Positions 1-9,161 are shown, counted from the stretch's first letter. The stretch is 64,000 nucleotides of DNA from Corynebacterium lowii (GCF_001412085.1 NZ_LKEV01000001.1:372001-436000); one strand, 5' to 3'. Numbers and translations are program-made. Notes: generated by a model not told the origin, from the sequence alone.

Positions 1-192
1 GGAAAGCCGGGGCTGCGCGCTCGTCGCATAGTGGCAGCGGCGATCACTGCGAGCATTGCGGTGAGCGTGCTGGGGCTGATAACGCAGGCGGTGGGGGTGG
101 CGATCTTGCTTCACGTTATTGTCCTGGCCTTCGCCGCCTTGGCGATGTTCCGCCCTGCCGCCAGTGATTTTTTGCGGGGCATATCGGAGTAG
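1..192 (+). CDS. C-terminal end of a membrane protein (truncated by window start)
   Basis: Frame 1 is open from the first base to the TAG at 190-192 and gives 63 residues. A basic stretch near the start (LRARR) is followed by two hydrophobic segments of about 20 residues each and a short polar tail (FLRGISE). It therefore looks like the last two membrane helices of an integral membrane protein. No family could be recognised from this piece. The next gene starts 9 bases downstream, so the two are probably co-transcribed. In corynebacteria small membrane proteins are commonly found just upstream of hemE, which fits the position. Confidence 0.6.
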   Translation, partial: GKPGLRARRIVAAAITASIAVSVLGLITQAVGVAILLHVIVLAFAALAMFRPAASDFLRGISE

Positions 193-201
193 GGTGCTCT
201 G

Positions 202-2823
202 GTGAAATACGGAGAAAGGCGGGCAAGGATGGCTGACCAAGTAGCTCAGGCAATTAGCCAGGCCAAGGCGGCCGCTGCGGAGGCGGGCTTTGGCGATCCT
301 CAAGCCCTGGGGGAGTCCGGGCGCAAGACCTCGCTCACTTTTGAATTGCAGGGGCTTAACGACGCCCCGGAGATCGCGCAGATCGAGCGGGAGCTAGAGG
401 AGATACCGGGGGTTCACGCCAGGATTGTGTACCACTCCGCTACGGCATGGGTGACGGCTCCGGAGGGGTTGATGCCCAACCTCGTGGTGGAGGTATTTGA
501 GCGTTTTGATGTTCGGGCGGTGCTCACCGACGATGCCCTGCGCCGTCAGAGCCTGTACCGCTCGGAGGGCGGCGATCCGTTCTCGATGCCGCCTCGGCGG
601 CGTCGTGGCGGCAAGCAGGAGCGACGCCGGGCCGAGGTGGAGTTGCGCTCCCTGGAACGCGCCCGGGCGGAGGGATTCTTTCGTTCGGAATCCGCGTGGT
701 TGACCCCGGAGGCCGGCGCACAGGCCAGGCGGCAGCGCAGCGAGGGCGATGTGCTCTACACCGCCCGCGATCTCATCACCACCCCGAGGTTGATTCTGGC
801 CTTATTGCTCACCGTTCCGGTGGTGATTCTCAGTTATTTCTCCCAGGCGCAATTTTCCGGCTGGCAGTGGGTGTGCGCGCTGCTTTCCCTTCCGGTGGTC
901 ACCTGGTGTGCCTGGCCCTTCCACCGGGCCTTGGCGGGCGGGGTGCGTCGCGGCGCCGTGGCTCTCGACGGCGCGAGTTCCATCGCCATCGTGGGGGCCT
1001 TCGTGTGGTCGCTGGGCACGCTGTTATTTACCGAGGTGGGAACGCTCGGCTGGCGGGGTACGCCAGATGTATTCGCCTTCACCGCGCAGCGCTTTAACCA
1101 GGAAGAACTGTTCTTTGACGTGGCCTGCGGTACCACCTTGCTGCTTCTCGGTGGGCGCAAGCTCTCTATTCAGGCGCGTTCCTCCCTCCTCGATGATCTC
1201 GCCGCGCAGCGGATTGATCCGCAGTCGATGGTGACGCTCGTGAGCCACAATCGCGTCACCGGGCAGCCGGTGGCCGAGGAGGTGCCGGTGAGCGAGATCA
1301 ATGTGGGCGATGATGTGGTGATTCAACCCGGCCAGCGCATCCCGGTCGATGGGGTGGTCATCGGCGGCAGCGGCACCGTGCGGCCCGGCGTGGTGGAAAC
1401 GGTATTGCCGCGTTCGGGCGGAGTGGTGCCGGTGGAGGTGGATTCCCCGGTGCGCGCCGGGTCCATCAACACCGGGCAGCGGATCAAGGTGCGGGTGCAG
1501 CGCACCGGGCACCGCACCCGCATCGCGGGAGTGGAGCGCTGGGTTTCGGGGGTCAATGCCCTGCAAAACACGGCGGTGATGCTCTCCACCCGCAGCGCGC
1601 GCATGCTCATCCCCGCGGCGTTGATCGTGGCGGGAATGAGCTTTGCCGGGTGGGCGCTGGCCACGGGTAACCCGGCGTTGGCCTTTGGCACGGCCTTGGC
1701 GGTGCTGGCCTGCGTGGCCCCGGCGGCGCTGGCGCTCTCCTCGGCGCTGGCGCTGCGCCTGGGCGTGGAGACGGCGGCACGGCACGGAATGTTGCTGCGG
1801 GAGGGGGCCGTGATGCGCCGCCTTCAGGGCGTGGACACGGTGATCTTTAATCGCGTGGGCGCGCTCTCGCACTCGGATATGACGGTGGAGACGGTCACCG
1901 CTGACCTCGGTGAGAATCCCGATTTGGTGCTGCGCGTGGCGGCGGCGCTGTGCCTGGAATCCGATCACACGGCCTCCCGCGCCATCGTGCACGCCGCGCG
2001 CCAGGCCCGCGATCACGATACGAGCGAGGATATTCCGCACTGGATTGACGTCAATCACGTGCACATTGACGGCGAGGGAGCCTTTCACGGCACCCTGGAA
2101 CTCCCCGTGCGCGATCAGGGCGGCTGCCACCTGCGCCAGATGAGCGCGAGCCTGTGGCGGCCCCACGATCTCTCCGAGCTCACCGGCAGGCTTGCCGACG
2201 CCGCCTTTGCCGCCGGTACGCCCCTGGTGGTGCGCTGGAATGGCAAGGACCGCGGGGTGATCTCCCTGCAAGATACGGTGCGCGAGGACGCCGCCGAGGC
2301 CGTGGCGCAGCTGAACTCGATGGGCCTGGAAACCATGATGCTCACCCGCGATGCCTACCCGGTGGGGCGTCGTTTTGCCCGTCGCCTGGGCATCTCCCAG
2401 GTGCTGGCCGGTATCTCGGCCTCTCGCAAGCCCTATGCGGTGCGCGCGGTACACACCCGGGGCGCCAGGGTGGCGATGGTGGGAGATTCCTCGGTGAGCG
2501 AGTGCCTCAAGGTGGCGGACGTGGGCATCCTCATCAACGGAGGAAATCAGCTGGATAAGGCCAGCCGTTCCGATTCCTCGGAGGCCGATGTGGTGCTGCT
2601 GCGCCACGACGTGAGCGCCATCGCGCAACTGATGGCCCTGGCCCACAAGGTGTGCACGGTGGTGGATCGCAATATCCTCTTCGCCTGGGCCTATAACGCG
2701 GTGGCGGTGGTGGCCTCCGTGGCGGGGCTGCTGCACCCGATGGCGGCCACGGTGCTCATGCTCGCGGCGTCGCTAGTTATCGAGGCGCGATCGAACGCGG
2801 TGCGCAAGTATCCCACCGGGTAG
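202..2823 (+). CDS. P-type ATPase-like membrane protein lacking catalytic residues
   Basis: The 873-residue protein has the layout of a heavy-metal (P1B) P-type ATPase: an HMA-like beta-alpha-beta region (about 43-110) without CxxC, membrane segments (about 195-275 and 465-520), an actuator-like domain (about 335-440), a P/N-domain region (540-790) and C-terminal helices. Every hallmark is changed. The phosphorylation motif DKTGT is N550-R-V-G-A, the membrane CPC is C504-V-A, no TGES loop is present (region 394-412), the N-domain HP is H589-T, TGDN is TRDA (715-718), and GDGxND is GDSSVSE (761-767). It cannot form the aspartyl-phosphate, so it is probably not a pump but a structural, regulatory or metal/haem-binding relative. 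The frame is intact over 2.6 kb, so it is not a decaying gene. An alternative ATG start at 229 has GGAGAAAGG at 211-219. It lies directly upstream of hemE. Confidence 0.85.
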   Translation: MKYGERRARMADQVAQAISQAKAAAAEAGFGDPQALGESGRKTSLTFELQGLNDAPEIAQIERELEEIPGVHARIVYHSATAWVTAPEGLMPNLVVEVFERFDVRAVLTDDALRRQSLYRSEGGDPFSMPPRRRRGGKQERRRAEVELRSLERARAEGFFRSESAWLTPEAGAQARRQRSEGDVLYTARDLITTPRLILALLLTVPVVILSYFSQAQFSGWQWVCALLSLPVVTWCAWPFHRALAGGVRRGAVALDGASSIAIVGAFVWSLGTLLFTEVGTLGWRGTPDVFAFTAQRFNQEELFFDVACGTTLLLLGGRKLSIQARSSLLDDLAAQRIDPQSMVTLVSHNRVTGQPVAEEVPVSEINVGDDVVIQPGQRIPVDGVVIGGSGTVRPGVVETVLPRSGGVVPVEVDSPVRAGSINTGQRIKVRVQRTGHRTRIAGVERWVSGVNALQNTAVMLSTRSARMLIPAALIVAGMSFAGWALATGNPALAFGTALAVLACVAPAALALSSALALRLGVETAARHGMLLREGAVMRRLQGVDTVIFNRVGALSHSDMTVETVTADLGENPDLVLRVAAALCLESDHTASRAIVHAARQARDHDTSEDIPHWIDVNHVHIDGEGAFHGTLELPVRDQGGCHLRQMSASLWRPHDLSELTGRLADAAFAAGTPLVVRWNGKDRGVISLQDTVREDAAEAVAQLNSMGLETMMLTRDAYPVGRRFARRLGISQVLAGISASRKPYAVRAVHTRGARVAMVGDSSVSECLKVADVGILINGGNQLDKASRSDSSEADVVLLRHDVSAIAQLMALAHKVCTVVDRNILFAWAYNAVAVVASVAGLLHPMAATVLMLAASLVIEARSNAVRKYPTG

Positions 2824-2838
2824 GGCAGAATCGAGGGC

Positions 2839-3909
2839 ATGAGCTCAACCGCACGCCGCCAGTTATCCTCCGCCCCGCTTCTCGACGCCATCGCGGGCCG
2901 CACCCCCACCCGCACCCCGGTGTGGTTCATGCGCCAGGCCGGGCGCTCCCTGCCGGAGTACCGCCAGGTGCGCGAGGGGATCGGCATGCTGGATTCCTGC
3001 TTTATGCCGGAACTACTGGCGGAGATCACCCTGCAACCGGTGCGCCGTCACGATGTGGACGCCGCGATTTTATTCTCCGATATTGTGGTGCCGCTCAAGG
3101 CCGCCGGGGTGAACGTGGATATTGTGGCCGGACGTGGCCCGGTGATGGAAACCCCGGTGCGCAGCCGCGCGGACGTGGAGGCCCTGCCGCGTTTGGAGGC
3201 TCCGGTGCCGGGATTGAGCGAGGGAATCGCCGGAATCCTGGGGGAATTGCGCGATGACCAGGTGCTCATTGGCTTTGCCGGTGCCCCCTTTACCCTGGCC
3301 AGCTACCTGATCGAGGGCGGCCCTTCCAAGGCACACCAGCGCACCAAGGCGCTCATGCACACGGAGCCGGATACCTGGCATGCCCTCATGGAGCGCCTGG
3401 TGGAGATCGTGGTGGCCTTCCTGCGCCAGCAGATCGAGGCGGGCATTGATGTGATGCAGCTCTTTGATTCCTGGGCGGGCTACCTCAGCGCCAAGGAATA
3501 CCGGGAGTACGTGCTGCCCCATTCCACCCAGATTTTCTCCGAGATCGAGCAGGCGGGTATTCCCCGCATCCACTTTGGGGTGACCACCGGGGAACTCCTG
3601 GGAGATATGGCCCTGGCGGGTGCGGACGTGGTGGGGGTGGACTGGCGCGTACCGCTCGATGAAGCCGCCCGGCGTATCCACGCGGCCGCTAGCTCCAAGG
3701 TGCTCCAAGGCAATTTGGACCCGGCCATGCTCTTTACCGGGGAGGACGTGCTGCGCGGGGAGATTCGCCGGATTAAGGAGGAGGCGCGCCGCGCGATAGA
3801 AGCCGGGCACGCCACCGGGCACATCTTCAACCTGGGCCACGGGGTGCTGCCGGATACCCAGGCCGAGGCCATCACCAAGGCCGTGGCCCTGATTCACGAG
3901 GAGGCTTAA
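2839..3909 (+). CDS. hemE: Uroporphyrinogen III decarboxylase HemE
   Basis: This cytosolic enzyme removes the four acetate carboxyls of uroporphyrinogen III to give coproporphyrinogen III. The 356-residue length is normal. Family signatures are clear: VWFMRQAGRSLPEYR near the N terminus (the substrate-binding Arg region), FSDIVVPLKAAG, GFAGAPFTLASYLIEGG, and FDSWAGYLSAKEY in the second half. The ATG at 2839 is preceded by GAGGG at close spacing. It follows the ATPase-like gene by 15 bases and precedes hemY by 5 bases, so a haem operon is likely. Confidence 0.96.
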   Translation: MSSTARRQLSSAPLLDAIAGRTPTRTPVWFMRQAGRSLPEYRQVREGIGMLDSCFMPELLAEITLQPVRRHDVDAAILFSDIVVPLKAAGVNVDIVAGRGPVMETPVRSRADVEALPRLEAPVPGLSEGIAGILGELRDDQVLIGFAGAPFTLASYLIEGGPSKAHQRTKALMHTEPDTWHALMERLVEIVVAFLRQQIEAGIDVMQLFDSWAGYLSAKEYREYVLPHSTQIFSEIEQAGIPRIHFGVTTGELLGDMALAGADVVGVDWRVPLDEAARRIHAAASSKVLQGNLDPAMLFTGEDVLRGEIRRIKEEARRAIEAGHATGHIFNLGHGVLPDTQAEAITKAVALIHEEA

Positions 3910-3914
3910 CACAC

Positions 3915-5300
3915 ATGCGTTATGCGATTATCGGAGCCGGAATAGCGGGCCTGGCCTGCGCCTATGAGATTGCCCGCGGCGACGAGGGCGCTCAGGTGGA
4001 GGTCTACGAGGCCGCCGATCGCCCCGGCGGCAAGCTCTTCACCGTGCCCTTTGCCTCCGGGCCGGTGGACATGGGGGCGGAGGCCTTCATCGCCCGCGAT
4101 GAGTACGCGGTGGCTTTGTTCGAGGAATTGGGCTTGGGTGAGCGCCTGGTTCACCCCTCTGGCCTGCGCTCCCTGGTGTACACGGGTGGCCGCACCGCCG
4201 CCCTGCCCCAAGGCACGCTCATGGGTATTCCCGCCACCGGGGAGGCCGTGGCCCACTTGGTGAGCGCGGAAACCGCGCAGCGTATCGACACCGAGGCCAC
4301 CGCCGAGCCCCTGGCCTGGACGCCCGGCCAGGAGGCCAACGTGGGCGAACTGGTGCGCCAGCGCTACGGTGCCGAGGTGGTGGACCGCTGCGTATCGGCC
4401 CTGCTGGGCGGGGTGTATTCCTGTGCCGCCGATGATCTGGGGCTGCGGGCCACCATTCCCGCCCTGGCCGAGGCGATGGACGATCTGGCGCGCCGGGGCG
4501 AGCCGGTGCGCCTTTCCACGGCGGTTGCCGCGGTATTGGAGCGGCGTCAGGGCAGCGGCACGCTGCATAAACCGCTCTTTGCTGCCTTTGAGGGCGGGTA
4601 CGCCGATCTCTACGAGGCCCTGGCGGAGCGCAGCGGGGCACAGATTTACGTGGATGCCTTCATCTCCGGGGTGGAGCGCGCCGGGGCTGGGTTCCGCCTC
4701 AAGGGGGCGGGGGAGGGCACCTACGATCGCGTGATATTGGCAACTCCGGCCCCCACCACCGCGCTCCTGCTGGGGGCGGTAGCCCCGCAGGCCGCGGCCG
4801 CGTTGAAGGGGGTGCAACTAGCCAGCAGTGCCGTGGTGGGCATGCGCTTTGATTCCGCCGAGGGGCTGCCGGAGAACTCCGGGGTGCTCATCGCCGCCGA
4901 TGAGCCCGGCCTGCACGCCAAGGCCTTTACTCTCTCCTCTAAGAAGTGGCCGCACCTGGCAGAGCGCGGCGGGGCACTGGTGCGCGCGAGCTTCGGGCGT
5001 TTTGGGCAGGACGATCTGGTGCGCGCCGAGGAGGACGATCTGGTGGATTATGCCCTGGATGATTTGCAGAAGGTCACGGGCTTTGATGGCCGCGCGGTGG
5101 GCCTGAGCGAGATCTTTGTGCAGCGCTGGTTTGGCGGTCTGCCGCGCTACGGGGTGGAGCACCTGGATACGGTGGCGCGGGTGCGTGAGGCTTTGGCGCA
5201 GGTACCCGGCGTGGAGGCCACGGGGGCCTGGGCCGGTGGGGTGGGGGTTCCTGCCGTGCTTGCCGACGCCCGCGAGGCCGCCAGGAGGGCGCTTTCTTAA
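3915..5300 (+). CDS. hemY: Protoporphyrinogen/coproporphyrinogen oxidase (FAD-dependent)
   Basis: The 461-residue flavoprotein starts with the Rossmann dinucleotide-binding motif IIGAGIAGLACAYEIARG followed by VEVYEAADRPGGK. It is a HemY/HemG-type oxidase of the amine oxidase fold. In Gram-positive bacteria this family usually oxidises coproporphyrinogen III to coproporphyrin III (CgoX), the coproporphyrin-dependent route; that substrate choice is family knowledge and not visible here. The C-terminal FAD-contacting segment with TGAWAGGVGVPAVLADAR is present. It lies 5 bases after hemE and is followed by a terminator. In C. glutamicum, as I recall, hemL follows directly; here the urease module intervenes. 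Confidence 0.93.
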   Translation: MRYAIIGAGIAGLACAYEIARGDEGAQVEVYEAADRPGGKLFTVPFASGPVDMGAEAFIARDEYAVALFEELGLGERLVHPSGLRSLVYTGGRTAALPQGTLMGIPATGEAVAHLVSAETAQRIDTEATAEPLAWTPGQEANVGELVRQRYGAEVVDRCVSALLGGVYSCAADDLGLRATIPALAEAMDDLARRGEPVRLSTAVAAVLERRQGSGTLHKPLFAAFEGGYADLYEALAERSGAQIYVDAFISGVERAGAGFRLKGAGEGTYDRVILATPAPTTALLLGAVAPQAAAALKGVQLASSAVVGMRFDSAEGLPENSGVLIAADEPGLHAKAFTLSSKKWPHLAERGGALVRASFGRFGQDDLVRAEEDDLVDYALDDLQKVTGFDGRAVGLSEIFVQRWFGGLPRYGVEHLDTVARVREALAQVPGVEATGAWAGGVGVPAVLADAREAARRALS

Positions 5301-5320
5301 AAGCATATGCCCTTTCCTTT

Positions 5321-5356
5321 AGCCTGCTTCTCCCCATGGGAGAGCAGGCTTTTCTT
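5321..5356 (+). terminator. Rho-independent terminator after hemY
   Basis: An inverted repeat pairs AGCCTGC and TCTCCC with GGGAGA and GCAGGCT across a CAT loop with one bulged T, followed by TTTTCTTT. It lies 20 bases after the hemY stop and ends the hemE-hemY transcription unit before the urease region. Confidence 0.88.
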
Positions 5357-5436
5357 TGATTTTATTGCAAATTTGAGGTTCTTTTTATTTGTGATGAAAT
5401 TATAGCGATACTTGCATTGTGATGGGATGTACATAT

Positions 5437-5466
5437 TTGACACTTTAGGGTTCCCTAAATTATGAG
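5437..5466 (+). promoter_or_regulatory. Possible upstream urease promoter with palindromic operator
   Basis: TTGACA at 5437-5442 is a perfect -35 hexamer. TATGAG at 5461-5466 is a fair -10 after 18 bases. The spacer holds a perfect 7-bp inverted repeat, TTTAGGG-TT-CCCTAAA (5444-5459). A symmetric site between -35 and -10 is a usual position for a repressor or a MerR-type activator. The regulator is unknown. The half-sites are too close together for a DtxR box. It lies about 150 bases upstream of ureA in an AT-rich stretch. Confidence 0.4.
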
Positions 5467-5571
5467 ATACTTTCTCTACTTTGGTATTTTAATTTCGCTC
5501 ATTTATCTTTCGATGCACGCTCAACTTTCCCGCGCTGCCGGGGTGGGTGCGCGCCGGGAGGCGGGTGGGGC

Positions 5572-5605
5572 TAAAATAGCTATCTATTGATTGATAGAAA
5601 AGGAG
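5572..5605 (+). promoter_or_regulatory. AmtR-like operator and -10 element in front of ureA
   Basis: CTAT-TGATTG-ATAG (5584-5597) within tat...aaaA matches the C. glutamicum AmtR consensus as I recall it (tttCTATN6AtAGat/aA). A -10-like TAAAAT lies at 5572-5577, so transcription would start about at the box. The ribosome binding site AGGAG follows at 5601-5605, 6 bases before the ureA ATG. A repressor bound here would cover the start point. In C. glutamicum AmtR represses urease and other nitrogen genes when nitrogen is ample. No clear -35 is visible at the expected place because that region is very GC-rich. Confidence 0.75.
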
Positions 5606-5611
5606 AGGGCT

Positions 5612-5914
5612 ATGCACCTACAACCGCGAGAACAGGAAAAACTCTTGATCGTGGTGGCTGCGGACCTCGCCAGAAGGCGCCAAGCCAGGGGACTCAAGCT
5701 GAACTACCCAGAGACCGTGGCCATCCTCACCTACGAGTTGATGGAGGGTGCGCGCGATGGCCGCACCGTGGCCGAACTGATGAGTTGGGGAACCACAATT
5801 TTGCGTCGGGAGGACGTGATGGAAGGGGTGCCGGAGATGATTGATGACGTTCAGGTAGAAGCCACCTTCCCGGATGGCACCAAGCTCGTCACGGTACATA
5901 ATCCCATCCGCTAA
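5612..5914 (+). CDS. ureA: Urease subunit gamma UreA
   Basis: The product has exactly 100 residues, the standard length of the small gamma subunit. It contains the conserved [20 protein letters not shown] segment and the C-terminal [18 protein letters not shown]. The ATG at 5612 is chosen over an in-frame TTG at 5591 because AGGAG (5601-5605) is ideally spaced and homologues begin [12 protein letters not shown]. It is the first gene of the urease operon, which hydrolyses urea to ammonia and carbamate in the cytosol, and lies directly behind the AmtR-like box. Confidence 0.97.
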   Translation: MHLQPREQEKLLIVVAADLARRRQARGLKLNYPETVAILTYELMEGARDGRTVAELMSWGTTILRREDVMEGVPEMIDDVQVEATFPDGTKLVTVHNPIR

Positions 5915-5929
5915 TCGAAGGAGTATGAA

Positions 5930-6268
5930 GTGATACCTGGTGAATATGCGTTGGTACAAGAACCGCTGATCTATAACAAGGGTAAGGAGGCCATCACCAT
6001 TGAGGTAAAGAACACCGGTGATCGTCCGGTGCAGGTGGGGTCCCATTATCACTTTGCCGAGGCCAACCCGGCCCTCGACTTCGACCGCCGCGCCGCGTTG
6101 GGCCGCCGCCTCGACATTCCGGCGGGAACCGCGGTGCGCCTGGAACCGGGGGATAGCACCACCGTGGGGCTCATCGAATTGGGCGGAAACCGCGTGGTGC
6201 GAGGGTTCCGCAACCAGTTCAATGGGCCGGTGGATAAGGGCTCAGTGGATAAGGGGGAGCAACGGTGA
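5930..6268 (+). CDS. ureB: Urease subunit beta UreB
   Basis: The 112-residue beta subunit starts with MIPGEY, the family's typical opening. It carries [18 protein letters not shown] and ends in the [17 protein letters not shown] segment. The GTG start at 5930 has AAGGAG at 5918-5923. The only nearby ATG (5924) runs into a stop after two codons. A short repeat of DKGSVDKGE near the C terminus is a small local extension. Its TGA overlaps the GTG of ureC (GTGA), showing translational coupling. Confidence 0.96.
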   Translation: MIPGEYALVQEPLIYNKGKEAITIEVKNTGDRPVQVGSHYHFAEANPALDFDRRAALGRRLDIPAGTAVRLEPGDSTTVGLIELGGNRVVRGFRNQFNGPVDKGSVDKGEQR

Positions 6269-7992
6269 GCTTTCAAATGAGCCGCGCTCAGCACGCCGCC
6301 CTCTACGGTCCCACCGTGGGGGATATGGTGCGCCTAGGCGATACCGAGCTCTTTGCCCGCGTGGAGCGCGATCTCACCGCCGATGGTGAAGAGGCCGTTT
6401 TTGGTGGCGGCAAGATGATCCGCGTGGGCATGGGGCAAAACGGCGAACATCGCCGCGATGACGATGCCCAGATGCCGGATCTGGTGATAACCAACGCCCT
6501 GGTGATTGATTACACCGGCATCTACAAGGCCGATGTGGCGGTGCGCGATGGGCACATCTGCGGAATCGGGCACTCGGGCAACCCGGACATGATGGACGAT
6601 GTGACCATTCCGATTGGCACCTCCACCGACGTGATCGCCGGAGAGGGCAAGATTCTTACCGCAGGGGGCATTGATACCCACATTCACTTCATCAGCCCCG
6701 ATCAGATTGAAACGGCCCTGACCTCCGGGATCACCACCATGATCGGCGGCGGCACCGGCCCCTCGGAGTCCACCAAGGCCACCACCATCACCCCCGGCCC
6801 CTGGAATATCGCGGCTATGCTGCGCTCCTTCGAGGCCTTCCCCATGAACTTCGGCCTGCTGGGTAAGGGGCACGCCACCCACACCCGTGCTCTGGCCGAG
6901 CAGATCGAGGCCGGGGCCATCGGGCTCAAGGTGCACGAGGATTGGGGAGCCACCCCCTCCACCATCGACCTTTCCCTGCGCGTGGCCGAGGAATACGACA
7001 TCCAGGTGGCCATTCACACCGATACTCTCAACGAGGCCGGCTTTGTGGAGTCCACCCGCGAGGCCATCGGCGGACGGGTGATTCATACCTTCCACACCGA
7101 GGGCGCGGGCGGCGGGCACGCCCCGGACATCATCACGCTGGCCGGGGATAGCAACGTGCTCCCGGCCTCTACGAACCCCACCCTGCCGTACACGCGCAAT
7201 ACCGCCGAGGAACACCTGGACATGCTCATGGTGTGCCACCACCTGCGCCCCGATCTCCCCGAGGACGTGGCCTTTGCGGACTCGCGCATTCGCACCGAGA
7301 CCATCGCGGCGGAGGACGTGCTGCACGACCTCGGGGTCTTTTCCATCACCTCCTCCGATTCGCAGGCGATGGGGCGCGTGGGGGAGACGATTCTGCGCAC
7401 CTGGCAGGTGGCCGATTCCATGAAACGTCAGCGCGGACGCCTCGCGGGCGACGTCGAAAGCGGAGAGCAAGGCGATAACCTGCGGATACGCCGCTACATC
7501 GCCAAGTACACCATCAACCCCGCCATCGCCCAGGGCATTGCCGATTCCGTGGGTTCGGTGGAGGTGGGCAAGTTTGCCGACCTCGTGTTGTGGGAGCCCA
7601 AGTTCTTCGGCGCCAAGCCGGACGCCATCATCAAGGGCGGGCAGATCGTGAGCAGCGTGGTGGGTGACCCGAACGCCTCTATTCCCACCCCGCAGCCCGG
7701 CCTGTATCGCTATGCCTTCGGCGGCTACGGCAGCGCCCCGCAGCATAACTCGATCACTTTCCTCTCCCAGGCCGCCGTGGCTGCCGGAGTGCCGGACAAA
7801 GTGGGCCTGCGCAAGCAGATTCGCGCCTGCTCCGGTATCCGAAGCCTCAGCAAGAAAGACCTCAAACTCAACGACGCCACCCCACACCTCACCGTGGACC
7901 CGGAAACCTACGAGGTGCGCGTGGATGGAGAACTCATCACCAGCCAGCCCGCCGAACGTCTGCCGTTGGCGCAGCGCTACTTCCTCTTCTAA
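6265..7992 (+). CDS. ureC: Urease catalytic subunit alpha UreC
   Basis: The 575-residue alpha subunit contains the dinickel active site. The nickel ligands are H139 and H141 (GGIDTHIHF), the carbamylated lysine K222 (LKVHEDWG), H251 (AIHTDTLNE), H277 ([12 protein letters not shown]) and D365 (SSDSQAMG). The flap residues C324-H325 sit in MVCHHL. All expected residues are present, so the enzyme should be active once metallated. The GTG start at 6265 overlaps ureB by four bases; a downstream ATG at residue 5 is possible. Confidence 0.98.
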   Translation: MSFQMSRAQHAALYGPTVGDMVRLGDTELFARVERDLTADGEEAVFGGGKMIRVGMGQNGEHRRDDDAQMPDLVITNALVIDYTGIYKADVAVRDGHICGIGHSGNPDMMDDVTIPIGTSTDVIAGEGKILTAGGIDTHIHFISPDQIETALTSGITTMIGGGTGPSESTKATTITPGPWNIAAMLRSFEAFPMNFGLLGKGHATHTRALAEQIEAGAIGLKVHEDWGATPSTIDLSLRVAEEYDIQVAIHTDTLNEAGFVESTREAIGGRVIHTFHTEGAGGGHAPDIITLAGDSNVLPASTNPTLPYTRNTAEEHLDMLMVCHHLRPDLPEDVAFADSRIRTETIAAEDVLHDLGVFSITSSDSQAMGRVGETILRTWQVADSMKRQRGRLAGDVESGEQGDNLRIRRYIAKYTINPAIAQGIADSVGSVEVGKFADLVLWEPKFFGAKPDAIIKGGQIVSSVVGDPNASIPTPQPGLYRYAFGGYGSAPQHNSITFLSQAAVAAGVPDKVGLRKQIRACSGIRSLSKKDLKLNDATPHLTVDPETYEVRVDGELITSQPAERLPLAQRYFLF

Positions 7993-8001
7993 GGAGCACC
8001 G

Positions 8002-8457
8002 ATGATTATTACCTCGATTCTGGGAAATACTTACGACGATCCCGCGTTTATTCCCGCAGGTATCCACCGCGAGGTGGTGTGGCTTGACGATCAGGCGCGC
8101 ACCAAGCGCACCCAGCGTCTGCGCACCGACCACGGCACCGAGGTGGGGCTGCGCCTGCCCGCGGGCCACCCCGACCTGCGCGACGGCGACGTGCTGCTGA
8201 AAGAGGAGGGCAACGCGATCGTCGTGAAGGCACAGGCCAGCGATGTGCTGGTGATGAGCCCGCGCGGTATCGGGGAGATGGGCCGGGTGGCGCACGCCCT
8301 GGGCAACCGGCACCTGCCCGCGCAGTTTGAGGGCGAGCAGATGATCGTGCAATGGGATTCCACGGTGGTGGATTTTCTGGAACACCACGGGGTGCCCTAC
8401 CGGCGCGAGGAGCGCGTGATGCCGGTGCCCTTCCGCCACGCCGAGCACACCCACTGA
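8002..8457 (+). CDS. ureE: Urease accessory protein UreE (nickel chaperone)
   Basis: The 151-residue protein has the UreE N-terminal domain (about 1-70, RTKRTQRLRTDHGTEVGLRLP) and the metal-binding C-terminal domain (about 75-140) with ALGNRHLPAQF. It hands nickel to UreG/apo-urease. It ends in a short His-containing tail (HAEHTH), less rich than the poly-His tails of some UreE proteins. The gene follows ureC by 9 bases, with AAGGAG before the ATG. Its TGA overlaps the ATG of ureF by one base. Confidence 0.94.
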   Translation: MIITSILGNTYDDPAFIPAGIHREVVWLDDQARTKRTQRLRTDHGTEVGLRLPAGHPDLRDGDVLLKEEGNAIVVKAQASDVLVMSPRGIGEMGRVAHALGNRHLPAQFEGEQMIVQWDSTVVDFLEHHGVPYRREERVMPVPFRHAEHTH

Positions 8458-9149
8458 TGATGGGCCTGAACTCCCGCCTGGCGCTCATGCAGATGGCGGA
8501 CTCCGCCCTGCCCACCGGGGCTTTTAGTCATTCCCTGGGCTTTGAGAGTTACGTGGACTCCGGGGAGATCGGCGGCCCGGAGGAGTTCGGGGCCTGGTTG
8601 GAGATGTTCGTGCGCGCCCAATTGACCGCCACGGAGGCCGTGATCGTGCGGGAGGTGTATCGCCTGAGCGAGCCGGTGGATATGGCGGAGGTGATTGACC
8701 TCGACGATCTCGCCACCGCCGCCACCCTGCCCGCCGAGGTGCGCCGCGCCGGAATCACGATGGGCACCCGCTTGCTGAGCCTCGCCGCGCAATCGGACCC
8801 CGGCCCCTGGCTGAGCCCCTACGCCCAAGCGGTAGAGGAGGGGCGCGCCTATGGGCAGCAGTCGGTGACCTGGGGGCTGGCCTGTCGCCAGTGGGGTATA
8901 CCCGAGGAGGAGGCCGTGGCGGTGCACCTGCACGCCACGGTCATATCCCTCACCCAGAACGCCGTGCGCGGGGTGCCCCTGGGCCAGGACGCCGGGCAGC
9001 GGATCATCGCCAGCGCGCGGGATTGGGTGGCCCGCGCGGTGGCAGAGTCAGCGGGACTCACCCGCGAGGATCTTGGCGCCATGCCGCCGGGGCTAGAAAT
9101 CGCCCAGATGAAGCACGAGGCGCAGCGCGCCCGCATGTTTATGAGTTAG
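8457..9149 (+). CDS. ureF: Urease accessory protein UreF
   Basis: The 230-residue UreF begins LNSRLALMQMADSALPTGAFSHSLGFE, with the conserved PTGxFSHSxGxE signature. The second half has QSVTWGLACRQWGI and a C-terminal MKHEAQRARMFMS, typical of the family. UreF acts with UreD and UreG in nickel insertion. The start is the ATG at 8457 (or 8460). The frame extends further upstream into ureE, but that part is not UreF-like. Confidence 0.94.
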   Translation: MMGLNSRLALMQMADSALPTGAFSHSLGFESYVDSGEIGGPEEFGAWLEMFVRAQLTATEAVIVREVYRLSEPVDMAEVIDLDDLATAATLPAEVRRAGITMGTRLLSLAAQSDPGPWLSPYAQAVEEGRAYGQQSVTWGLACRQWGIPEEEAVAVHLHATVISLTQNAVRGVPLGQDAGQRIIASARDWVARAVAESAGLTREDLGAMPPGLEIAQMKHEAQRARMFMS

Positions 9150-9161
9150 AAGGAGAAAATC

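Noticed and set aside
5444..5459. Reading the palindrome upstream of ureA as a DtxR iron box
   Set aside because: DtxR sites have TTAGG and CCTAA half-sites about 9 bases apart; here only 4 bases separate them.
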